Assembly (NCBI GenBank): GCA_002083555.1
Contig: MSXN01000013.1
Location: 62,001 to 126,000 of the forward strand
DNA length: 64,000 bases
Origin: Nitrospira sp. ST-bin5
Lineage (GTDB): Bacteria; Nitrospirota; Nitrospiria; Nitrospirales; Nitrospiraceae
Direction of reading: 5' to 3'
Under the pieces are notes generated by a model that saw only the letters and a list, made by a program, of their open reading frames with translations, was not told where the DNA came from and searched no databases. Below are positions 42,383-49,939 of the stretch, one piece after another. A program made the position numbers and the translations under genes. Within the stretch, counting starts at the first letter, position 1. Each line of letters opens with the position of its first letter.

Positions 42383-43180
42383 CTACTTGCTACGGCTGCC
42401 CAGGAACGTGACGACGTGGCCTCGTAGAGCAGCTACGAAACGCTGAAAGCTGAGGTCTTCTGCTGGTTGCGTGATTCTTGTTCTCGATGAGTTCGTGGCC
42501 ATCATGAAACAAGCTGAGCTATATAGCCGTTCCAACACCAGACGGCGACACAAGAGTTCGTAGCGCTTGCTGTAGGAGACTCCTTTGTACCGTAGGATGG
42601 CTGCTGTGTCCCTGACATGCGCTTCGCCACGGAACACAGGGTCTACCTGGAAATATGGTTCTTTGTTGGCAACGGGAACTTTGACATTGTCACGATCTTC
42701 CAAGAGGAACAGATAGCCAAGAAACGGAGGAGGCGCCTGACCGAAGCGGCCTTCTCGGAAGGCTGTCCAAATATCTTTGGCGCTGCCCACCGCCTCTTCC
42801 GAACGATTGTTCACGTTGTTACCGATCGACTTGCCGGCTTGGGACTTAAACTCCATGGCCAAGACCAACGCGCCGTTGGAGACCACGATAAGATCCCACT
42901 TTTTCGTGGCCCTGAAGTACCCCGGGAGTTCAAGCGCGGTCCTTGTGCGGATATCGACCTGATTCAATCCGGCTTCGCAGAGAATGTCAGAAACCAAGAC
43001 CTCCAGGGCACCCATCTGAGTGCCTCCTGTCACCTCGCCTCTGGTTCCGGCATCGATTTTCCCCGACTGAACCTGCTTCTCTTTATTTTTCCTGCGGGCG
43101 TTCCAATAGCCTTGGACGGCGGCTTGCAATCTCTTGTCAATGTTCAAGCGCGGCCTCCAATGTGCGCGCGTTGATTCCAT
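42383..43180 (-). CDS. PaeR7I/XhoI-family type II restriction endonuclease
   Basis: A 265-residue protein. KKWDLIVVSNGALVLAMEFK with the PD-(D/E)xK-like Asp...ExK and SQAGKSIGNNVNNRSEEAVG match PaeR7I/XhoI (recognition CTCGAG). It overlaps the methyltransferase gene by 44 bases and is translated downstream of it. ATG at 43180 gives the normal family start. Cleavage specificity CTCGAG is inferred from the family. Confidence 0.85.
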   Translation of the reverse strand: MESTRAHWRPRLNIDKRLQAAVQGYWNARRKNKEKQVQSGKIDAGTRGEVTGGTQMGALEVLVSDILCEAGLNQVDIRTRTALELPGYFRATKKWDLIVVSNGALVLAMEFKSQAGKSIGNNVNNRSEEAVGSAKDIWTAFREGRFGQAPPPFLGYLFLLEDRDNVKVPVANKEPYFQVDPVFRGEAHVRDTAAILRYKGVSYSKRYELLCRRLVLERLYSSACFMMATNSSRTRITQPAEDLSFQRFVAALRGHVVTFLGSRSK

Positions 43181-44846
43181 AGAGATCCAGCGCCGCTTTG
43201 GTTGCGCGGGGCCTATCACGAAGACGGAAGGCGTCTCTCAATTCATGTGCCTGGATCTTGGACAAGGACTTTGGCGCAGGGACGCGAATGCGGCGCAGGT
43301 ACTGCGCTTGGAAACGCAAGTAGCCGCCTCGCATGCGGACTCCGTAGGATTCGACGAAAAACTGCCCCACCTTCGATAGCAGGAGGCCACCGAGTACTTC
43401 CAGATCCCACTCATCCGACTGAATGAAATACAGATTGTGGTGAGGGTATGTTTCGCCACGATCTAAGACCGGTTCGAGGGTGTTCTTGATATCCGGAATA
43501 TATAGTTTGTGTGTGTGCGTGAGCGTGTGGTTGACGCGATCAATCGTCTTGTACCATTTGTCGGCGCTCTTCTCCGCGGTGTGGCGTTTCTTCAGGGCTT
43601 CGGCATGCTGCTCATAGTAGGCCTGCAACTTCGGATAGACTTTTAGATTAACTAGTCCATCATCATTCCATGGATTTACCAGATAGTGCCCGGACCATCG
43701 CACCGTTCCGTCCGCCAGGTCCTTTGCAAGTGCAAGCTTCAGAAGGCGGGAGGGCTCCACAAGGTTTGCATCCGTCGTGATGTAGATTCGATCGTTCCCG
43801 GTGGCTACGCCGATCCCAACCTTGGCGTTCATTTCGAGAGGAGGGAACTGATCTTCCAGCCGCCGAAGGAGCGCCAACTGTTCCGGCGAATGGCAGGGCC
43901 AGGGGGCTGAGCCTTTGAACCATGTGTGTACCTCGGCTCGATGGATGCCTTGGGGCAGGATGTCGCGGCTGTTTGTCTGGAGTGTTGCTGCCAATTGGCT
44001 TGGCTGAATGTGTTCAGCCTCCTGATCGGCGCTTGCGACAATGGTTGATCGCTGTTTTGCGTGCCGAATCACCGTGATGGCAGGATAGGCGTCCACGTCA
44101 TCATCGAAGGCATTGGCGTGGTGCATACTGAGGAGCATTTCAACGCTGTACGCCGAACTAATTAGTTGCCGCAGTTCAGCACCATACTGATTACGCATCC
44201 ATCGATCAGCGCAGATAAAGGCGCACACACCATCGGCTTTCAACTGCCGAAGGGCGGCTTCGAAAAACGCCACGTACAGGTCGGCTCGTCCGCGCATCGT
44301 CGGATAGGCACTTCGGTAGACCGAGGCCGTTTCTTCTGGAATATCTTCAAGGCGCACATACGGAGGATTTCCGATAATGAAACTAGCTTGTCTCTGGTCG
44401 GCATCGAGAAGGTAATCCCCGTTTACTACCCACGCGTCAGCCAGTTTCTTTGCTAAAGCGCTCTTCGCTCCATGAACCACTAGAAGATCTTGGACGACAG
44501 CGCGCGCACGAGCCGCACTCGTCTCATCCAGCTCATATGCGATGAGGGAGTTTTGGCATTCCGACAACGATCGACCCAGCTTTCGGCACGACTCCACTAG
44601 ACGCTCAATCATGGGACCGAGAAACGCGCCATCACCAGCCGCTGGTTCGATTGCCAGGCAGTCCACCAGATTCTTATCCGGGGTATAGCCGCTCAGATCG
44701 AGGAGGAGTTCAACGACCCATCGCTTTGTGTAGACGACGCCTTTCGGCTCAACTGCTGTCATAGGGAGTGGCTGTCGGAGGGGCGCGATCAGCGGAAGCT
44801 GTATGCCTCGTGTTGCGACTGATGGACTGAATTGGTTGTCTGCCAC
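43137..44846 (-). CDS. Type II N6-adenine DNA methyltransferase (PaeR7I/XhoI system)
   Basis: A 569-residue methyltransferase: motif I region LAIEPAAGDGAFLGPMIERL, catalytic NPPY in FIIGNPPYVRLEDIPE, and a C-terminal target-recognition part (HNLYFIQSDEWDLEVLGGLL). It is the protective partner of the endonuclease and should methylate adenine in CTCGAG. The gene starts the pair, which would let methylation precede cutting. Confidence 0.88.
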   Translation of the reverse strand: MADNQFSPSVATRGIQLPLIAPLRQPLPMTAVEPKGVVYTKRWVVELLLDLSGYTPDKNLVDCLAIEPAAGDGAFLGPMIERLVESCRKLGRSLSECQNSLIAYELDETSAARARAVVQDLLVVHGAKSALAKKLADAWVVNGDYLLDADQRQASFIIGNPPYVRLEDIPEETASVYRSAYPTMRGRADLYVAFFEAALRQLKADGVCAFICADRWMRNQYGAELRQLISSAYSVEMLLSMHHANAFDDDVDAYPAITVIRHAKQRSTIVASADQEAEHIQPSQLAATLQTNSRDILPQGIHRAEVHTWFKGSAPWPCHSPEQLALLRRLEDQFPPLEMNAKVGIGVATGNDRIYITTDANLVEPSRLLKLALAKDLADGTVRWSGHYLVNPWNDDGLVNLKVYPKLQAYYEQHAEALKKRHTAEKSADKWYKTIDRVNHTLTHTHKLYIPDIKNTLEPVLDRGETYPHHNLYFIQSDEWDLEVLGGLLLSKVGQFFVESYGVRMRGGYLRFQAQYLRRIRVPAPKSLSKIQAHELRDAFRLRDRPRATKAALDLYGINARTLEAALEH

Positions 44847-45129
44847 GAGGGCCTCGAATTCTCTGGAGAGGAGTAGGGGATTAGGTGCGGCTGATAGTAG
44901 CTTGTCTGCGGCTCTCGTTCAAGATTCATTCGGTGGCAGGAGACCTTGAGGCAGGTTGCTGAAATTGTAAGGCCTGCATGGTAAAGGACAGCCGAACTGA
45001 CTCAGCTCTCCCACTCTTCCCAAGCAGCGGTTGAGATGTTGTGGCTCGGATTGACAGCACTTCGTCTGCTCGCCACGATCCTGCCTCGTTTTAGATTTTG
45101 CTCAGCATGGCCACGGTAAGGGGAATACG
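44847..45129. other. Intergenic gap upstream of the methyltransferase
   Basis: About 280 bases; should hold the restriction-modification promoter. No controller-protein gene was found. Confidence 0.3.
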
Positions 45130-45686
45130 ATGGCGCAACGCTATCCCGAACTGTCTGACACGCACATTCAATTCATCGGCAAACAGAAGATCTTCTTTGT
45201 CGGCACTGCGACGGTGGAGAGCCGAGTGAATGTCTCGCCCAAGGGGATGGATTCGTTGCGCGTGCTCAATCCCAAGCGGGTGGTGTGGCTCAATGTGACC
45301 GGGAGCGGGAATGAAACGTCGGCCCATGTACAGCATCAGCCGCGCATGACGCTGATGTTCTGCGCCTTTGAGGGGCCGCCGGTCATTCTGCGGCTCTATG
45401 GCACCGCGACGGTCGTCCACCAGGGCGATGCGGCCTGGCACGAGTTGGTCGCATTGTTCCCTCCGCTGCCCGGCGCGCGGCAGATTTTCGACGTGACGCT
45501 CGATCTCGTGCAAACCTCCTGCGGGATGGCGGTGCCCTATCTCTCCTACACCGGCGACCGCGAGTTGCTGAACGAGTGGGCCGGGAAGAAAGGCGAGGAG
45601 GGGTTGCGCAATATTGGAGCGAGAAGAATCAGCTCAGCCTCGACGGCCTTCAAACGAACATCGTTAGGAAGAGCGGCAGGCAGTAA
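45130..45686 (+). pseudogene. Pyridoxamine 5'-phosphate oxidase-like protein with a C-terminal frameshift
   Basis: The first 160 codons read MAQRYPELSDTHIQFIGKQK, VSPKGMDSLRVL and VWLNVTGSGNE, a PPOX-like split-barrel with flavin site, through KKGEEGLR. The family ending YWSEKNQLSLDGLQTN is in the next frame, starting at 45612 and reaching TAA at 45686. One base is missing between 45609 and 45612. Without the shift the protein would be about 185 residues. As read, a different 32-residue tail ends at 45708. Confidence 0.8.
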
Positions 45687-45815
45687 CGGAACCGGTTACC
45701 TTGTTTGAACGACTTGTCCGGTGAAGCGAGACCCGCTCCTGATTGAAGTTTCAATTCTGTCGGCTTTGCCTGTGCGTGACTTTGCGCTATACTCCTGATC
45801 GAAGGAGCTTCCACC

Positions 45816-46055
45816 ATGGCCAAGATGGTTCCCACCCCTCCTCCCGGGTTTGACGACCTTCCGGTCGATGAGCAAATCGACTTCGTGCAATCGTTGTGGG
45901 ATCGGATCGCTGCGACTTCTGAGCAGGTCCCGGTGCCTGAATGGCATCACGACATCATCCGGGAGCGCTTAGCGGCGTATACGGCGAACCCCGGCGTCGG
46001 TCGATCGTGGACCGATGTCCGTGCAGACATTGCGCGCAAATTGCGCGAACGTTGA
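45816..46055 (+). CDS. Addiction module antitoxin-like protein (TIGR02574 type)
   Basis: A 79-residue protein with LPVDEQIDFVQSLWDRIA and PEWHHDIIRERLAAYTANPG, followed by SWTDVRADI, matching 'putative addiction module component'. These partner with RelE/ParE-like toxins encoded directly downstream, as here. The promoter region is short, but GAAGGAG precedes the ATG. Confidence 0.85.
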   Translation: MAKMVPTPPPGFDDLPVDEQIDFVQSLWDRIAATSEQVPVPEWHHDIIRERLAAYTANPGVGRSWTDVRADIARKLRER

Positions 46056-46063
46056 TCTGACGG

Positions 46064-46360
46064 ATGGCCCGGCAGTTTCTTATCTAGCCTCAGTCTGAAC
46101 TCGATATCCAAGCGGCTGCGGTGTGGTACGAAGACCAACGGCCTGGTTTGGGAGGGAAGTTCCTCGACGAACTCGATCATGTGTTCCATCGCATCGTCGA
46201 GAATCCCCGGCAGTTCCCGCGTCTGGAAGAAACGGTGCACCGGGCGCTACTTCGGCACTTTCCTTATGGTGTGTATTTCTTGATCGGCGACGAACGTGTC
46301 GATGTTCTGGCCGTGCTGCATCTGCATAGACATCCAGAAATGTGGGAAAGCCGGAACTAG
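46064..46360 (+). pseudogene. RelE/ParE-family toxin interrupted by an amber codon
   Basis: From the ATG at 46064 the frame reads MARQFLI, TAG, then PQSELDIQAAAVWYEDQRPG, continuing to 46360 with HRIVENPRQFPRLEE, RALLRHFPYGVYFLI and VLHLHRHPEMW. This is a complete RelE/ParE toxin apart from TAG at 46085-46087, where relatives have a Ser before Pro. A shorter product from GTG 46121 would lack strand 1 and is probably inactive. Confidence 0.82.
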
Positions 46361-46444
46361 CCTAGGGCCCGGCAATCAGGGATGTGCCGCATGTCAGATC
46401 CTCTGCGATGGGCCTACGTGCGGGGAGAGGCGTAGGTGTAGACG

Positions 46445-46903
46445 ATGACGCTCGAACTTAAGATTCCTCCGGTGGCGGTTGCCCTGATTACTGCCGTAGG
46501 TATGTGGTGTGCGGCGCGGGCCGTTCCGGGCATTGACGTTTCCTTTCCCGGGCGCGAGGTCGTTTCCGGTCTGGTGGCGGCGTCGGGCGGGGTTATTGCT
46601 GTGGCGGGGGTGGTCGCCTTCGGCCGGGCCGGCACGACAGTCAATCCCATGAAGCCCGGATCTTCGTCGGCATTGGTTCAGTCAGGGATCTATTCCGTCA
46701 CCCGCAACCCGATGTATCTGGGGCTGCTCCTGGTGTTGCTCGCCTGGGCGATCTATTTGGCCAATGTGCTGACTCTCCTCTTTCTTCCGGGATTCGTGTG
46801 GTACATGAACCGGTATCAGATCGAACCGGAGGAACGGGCACTGACCTCCTTGTTCGGGCCGGAGTTCACTGCCTATGCCGCCCGGGTACGCCGGTGGTTG
46901 TGA
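46445..46903 (+). CDS. Isoprenylcysteine methyltransferase-family membrane protein
   Basis: A 152-residue membrane protein with four helices and the ICMT-type C-terminal motif: GIYSVTRNPMYLGLLLVLL and RYQIEPEERALTSLFG. This family uses SAM to methylate lipid-linked substrates; the bacterial substrate is unknown. The 3' end overlaps by 38 bases the end of the convergent gene. Confidence 0.85.
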   Translation: MTLELKIPPVAVALITAVGMWCAARAVPGIDVSFPGREVVSGLVAASGGVIAVAGVVAFGRAGTTVNPMKPGSSSALVQSGIYSVTRNPMYLGLLLVLLAWAIYLANVLTLLFLPGFVWYMNRYQIEPEERALTSLFGPEFTAYAARVRRWL

Positions 46904-47297
46904 CCGGTTGACGGTGCGCGAGAAGCCATGGCATCGTGGCAAAGAGCAGCAGGCTCAGATAGTAGGCGGTGCCTGACACCGGGTCGCGATTCACCAGGAC
47001 GTCCATCGGTGACAGCCCGCGCAGGGTGAGGCCGACCAGAAATTCCGCTGCCAGCATGCATCCGGTTGCGATCCCTCCAACGGCAAGCTGTTCCCGTGGT
47101 TGCGTCTGTCGCAGATATCGCCTGGTGATCCACCGGGCGGCCAGGACGATGACGGTGAGCATGAGGGGCATTTCCAGCAACTCTGCTGTCCGCTCGCCGA
47201 ACAGCGGGAGCACGAACAGAACACGGATCGTCCCCAGCACGAAGCCTGCCCCGAAGACGATGAGAAAGTAAGCCAGCGCCGGTTTGAAGATGTGCAT
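46866..47297 (-). CDS. Uncharacterised four-helix membrane protein
   Basis: A 143-residue protein with four membrane helices (about 5-25, 38-52, 70-85, 105-124) and FGAGFVLGTIRVLFVLPLFG at the N-terminus. The start was taken at ATG 47297 because upstream sequence (to 47375) is not membrane-like. The final region (VTTTGVPGRHRQ) is antisense to the ICMT end. Function unknown. Confidence 0.65.
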   Translation of the reverse strand: MHIFKPALAYFLIVFGAGFVLGTIRVLFVLPLFGERTAELLEMPLMLTVIVLAARWITRRYLRQTQPREQLAVGGIATGCMLAAEFLVGLTLRGLSPMDVLVNRDPVSGTAYYLSLLLFATMPWLLAHRQPVTTTGVPGRHRQ

Positions 47298-47491
47298 CGC
47301 CGTGTGAGCGTAGCCGATCACGCGAGGATAAGAAAAGGGATTGGACGCCTGTGTGTGATCCCCTCGCCTGGGCATGTCTGTAGATCCACAGGTGGCTTTC
47401 CAGTAGACTCCCCTGGAGTGAATGGCGGATGGTGACGTGTCCTACGGCAACACCTTCGTACGTGAATGTCTGGCATAACAGGAGGCAGTCG

Positions 47492-47947
47492 ATGAACGAT
47501 CAAGATACGCAACGGGCGATTGGGATTCTCAATACGATTATGGAGCATGAGTTGGCGGGCGTCGTCCGCTATACGCATTACTCTCTGATGATCTACGGCT
47601 ATAACCGCATTCCGATCGTGTCGTGGCTGAAGGGCAACGCCGATGAGAGCTTGGCTCATGCGCACAAGGCCGGGGAGCTGGTCACGTTATTGGGCGGGCA
47701 CCCGTCGCTGAAGATCGGGACGCTCTTGGAGACCGAGAAGCATGATGTGGGGGATATCCTGCGGGAAAGTCTGGAGCACGAAAAGGCCGCGGCTGCCGCC
47801 TATTACGAGCTGCTGAAAATCGCCGAAGGCAAGTCGGTCTTGTTGGAAGAATATGCACGGGAGATGATTGTCGGCGAAGAGCTGCATCTTGACGAGGTGA
47901 ATAAGATGTTGCGCAAGTCCGGCGATACGCAGCCGTTCCGGCCCTAA
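47492..47947 (+). CDS. Bacterioferritin/ferritin-like protein
   Basis: A 151-residue four-helix bundle with di-iron ligands: IMEHELAGVVRYTHYS (Glu), ADESLAHAHKAGEL (Glu, His), LEHEKAAAAAYYEL (Glu) and VGEELHLDEVNKML (Glu, His). It stores iron or detoxifies peroxide. ATG 47492 follows CAGGAGGCAGTCG. Confidence 0.88.
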   Translation: MNDQDTQRAIGILNTIMEHELAGVVRYTHYSLMIYGYNRIPIVSWLKGNADESLAHAHKAGELVTLLGGHPSLKIGTLLETEKHDVGDILRESLEHEKAAAAAYYELLKIAEGKSVLLEEYAREMIVGEELHLDEVNKMLRKSGDTQPFRP

Positions 47948-47973
47948 CGATCAACGGAGCGGGAAGGTTGACG

Positions 47974-48249
47974 ATGGTGACGTCCTCGCTCTTGCGCAAG
48001 CTCGAAGGCGGCGATCGCCGGTCGATCGGACGGGCTGACGAAGTCGTGGCTGCGGTGCTCCGCCAGCCGAGGCTCTTCGGCGCGCTGTTTGCTGGCCTGT
48101 CGGTGGAGGATCCGGTGGTGCGGGCGCCAGCTCTTCGGCCCGCTGTGCGGCGCCAGTTGCAGCAGCTGACGGCCACCGGCACGCCGGCGATGAGGGCGCG
48201 GGGCAGCAAGTTGCTTGCGGAGCTGAAGGGAAGAGGCCAGGCTACGTAA
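47974..48249 (+). CDS. Shortened HEAT-repeat-like protein
   Basis: A 91-residue protein: LLRKLEGGDRRSIGRADEVV at the N-terminus, LFAGLSVEDPVVR, then RRQLQQLTATGTPAMRARG and KLLAEL. Full-length relatives that I recall are roughly 100 residues longer with HEAT repeats between the 'DPVVRM' and 'LRP' portions. Here these are joined directly in frame at VVRAPALRP. I infer an internal deletion. The start at ATG 47974 follows GGAAGGTTG. Confidence 0.55.
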   Translation: MVTSSLLRKLEGGDRRSIGRADEVVAAVLRQPRLFGALFAGLSVEDPVVRAPALRPAVRRQLQQLTATGTPAMRARGSKLLAELKGRGQAT

Positions 48250-48283
48250 ATTCTGAGGTCCGCATGATTGGGGGACTGTTCTT

Positions 48284-48568
48284 GTGACCACCGAACCGAC
48301 CCAGTCGTCCTCTCTTTCCAACGCGGCCGTCGAGATGCTGTGGCGTGGAGATGTGACTGCAGCGATCAAGCTCGTGCGGGTGGAGCGGAATCTTGGGCTG
48401 AAAGAGGCGAAGGATTTAGTGGGCGCCTACATCCGATCCCAACCATCCCTGCGGCAGAAGCTGGAGCAGGCTCAATCAGAGATATGGCAGAAGCTGAAGC
48501 GGGGGCTCATTGTCGCGCTGATCTTCGCCGCCGCCGCCGCGGCGTACTTCTTCTTCCAGAGCCGGTAG
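48284..48568 (+). CDS. Ribosomal protein L7/L12 C-terminal-like membrane-anchored protein
   Basis: A 94-residue protein with a helix-strand motif like L7/L12: VTAAIKLVRVERNLGLKEAKDLV. It ends with a transmembrane helix (ALIFAAAAAAYFFFQ). Such proteins are not ribosomal. The start is GTG at 48284. The last 104 bases are duplicated at 49129-49229. Function unknown. Confidence 0.7.
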   Translation: MTTEPTQSSSLSNAAVEMLWRGDVTAAIKLVRVERNLGLKEAKDLVGAYIRSQPSLRQKLEQAQSEIWQKLKRGLIVALIFAAAAAAYFFFQSR

Positions 48569-48569
48569 G
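48466..48569 (+). repeat. Direct repeat, left copy (3' end of the L7/L12-like gene)
   Basis: The 104 bases starting GCAGGCTCAA and ending GCCGGTAGG recur at 49129-49229 with a 3-base length difference in the GCC run and a few substitutions. The intact gene is here. The intervening segment carries HicBA. Confidence 0.85.
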
Positions 48570-48678
48570 CGAACCGGTGTTCTGAACGATGGGGAGTCGG
48601 ATTCTCTTGTTGATTTCGGTTCTCGGGATCTTGCATTTTGACCGAACCGGGCATAGCCTATCGATCGGAGGACGGTAT

Positions 48679-48900
48679 ATGGCAAAGCCCGGTCAGTTTA
48701 CCATTGAGCTGGAGCAGGAGGACGACGGCCGCTGGATCGGTGATGTGCCGACCTTGCCTGGGGTGATGGCCTACGGTCGGACTCGGGCAGAAGCCCTCGC
48801 GGCGGTGCAGGCGTTGGCGCTCCGCGTGATGGCGGATCGCCTTGAACATGGAGAAGCCCTTCCTGACGAGTTTTTGAGCGTCTCCTTCATTGCCGCATGA
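48679..48900 (+). CDS. hicB: HicB-family antitoxin
   Basis: A 73-residue protein: FTIELEQEDDGRWIGDVPTLPGVMAYGRTRAEALAAV, the HicB fold, where the partial RNase H-like strand binds HicA. GGAGGACGGTAT precedes the ATG. No DNA-binding domain is present, so it is the short HicB form. It overlaps the toxin by four bases. Confidence 0.88.
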   Translation: MAKPGQFTIELEQEDDGRWIGDVPTLPGVMAYGRTRAEALAAVQALALRVMADRLEHGEALPDEFLSVSFIAA

Positions 48901-49109
48901 GCCGGTGGCCTTCCACCAGCGCTTCTCGTGTTCTTTCCGCTCTTCTTCGCATTGGCTGGACGATCAAACGAACGACCGGGTCTCACCGAGTGCTGGCACG
49001 GGGCGGATGGCCTGATGTTGTGTTCGCCTTTCACGATCGCAATGAAATCGGACCCAAAATGCTTGCGCGTTTGGCAAAGGCCACGGGGCTCACTCCTGAA
49101 GATCTCTAG
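48897..49109 (+). CDS. hicA: HicA-family toxin
   Basis: A 70-residue protein with a dsRNA-binding-like fold: RVLSALLRIGWTIKRTTGSHRVLAR, in which the His of TGSH is the family catalytic residue, and VVFAFHDRNEIGPKMLARL. It starts in the hicB stop (ATGA). An mRNA-cleaving toxin restrained by HicB. Confidence 0.87.
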   Translation: MSRWPSTSASRVLSALLRIGWTIKRTTGSHRVLARGGWPDVVFAFHDRNEIGPKMLARLAKATGLTPEDL

Positions 49110-49128
49110 GCTAGTGGGAAAATAGGAA

Positions 49129-49229
49129 GCAGGCTCAAGCGGAGATATGGCAGAAGCTGAAGCGGGGGCTCATTGTCGCGCTGATCTTCGCCGCCGCCGC
49201 GGCGTACTTCTTCTTCCAGAGCCGGTAGG
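49129..49229 (+). repeat. Direct repeat, right copy (fragment of the L7/L12-like gene)
   Basis: The 101 bases match 48466-48569. The copy has no gene start and the flanks are not similar, so it is a 3' gene fragment. Together the two copies bracket HicBA. Confidence 0.85.
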
Positions 49230-49375
49230 TGCGTCGAGAAGGCTTACGCAGTCGACAGGCCGTTCCTTCATTCGGAACTGTGCGCTCCTGACCTTCTTCC
49301 CCTACAGAGCTGTCCTCTTCCGACGCTCCCGTGAGACAGCATGAGTGATCGTTGCGCCATGCGTATCACGCCTGG

Positions 49376-49630
49376 TCAGTTCCGCGCGGCTTCGGAATCC
49401 GGGGGTTCCCAGATATCCAGATGCTTACCTTCCACTTGGAAGACCTGTTGCGCTCCGAAGATGTGCTCCACTTCTTCGGGCGAGGACATTTGCACCACCC
49501 CGATGATATATCCATGCGCATCCCGCTGGACTTTCACGGATTTTACATGCCCGAAAGGAACGAAGATCTGACGGAGCTCCCGCTGCGTATATGTGGGAGG
49601 GAACCCGCTGACGTAGATTTTTGACGCCAT
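49376..49630 (-). CDS. RNA-recognition-motif (RRM) protein
   Basis: An 84-residue protein with RNP2 KIYVSGFPPTYTQRELRQIF, then VPFGHVKSVKVQRDAHG and RNP1-like YIIGVVQMSSPEEVEHIF. The RNP1 aromatic residues are partly replaced by Ile/Val. Bacterial single-RRM proteins are small RNA binders of mostly unknown role. AAGGAGGTGCGGGC precedes the ATG at 49630. Confidence 0.85.
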   Translation of the reverse strand: MASKIYVSGFPPTYTQRELRQIFVPFGHVKSVKVQRDAHGYIIGVVQMSSPEEVEHIFGAQQVFQVEGKHLDIWEPPDSEAARN

Positions 49631-49939
49631 GCCCGCACCTCCTTGTATGAGGACGGCATTGTCTTGGTCGGCAAAGCGCAACAGAACAAGTCCAGAGGAA
49701 GGCTCGATCCAGAGCGTTGTTACCGGCTCTCGCGCAAGGCAATGTCCTCCTGATTCCTGAGCTTCTGCAATAAGTCTACCAATCAGATTTCAGGCACGCC
49801 ACTAGGTGAATCCCTGGGTGTATGTTCTCGATCAGGACGAGTCTGGCTCTCCCCTGTGGCATTCACATTAGCTGCTGCTTCGAACAATGGAGGGAGTAAA
49901 GGAATGCCCCGATGGGTGGTTGCGCGGCGGTCATTCTTC

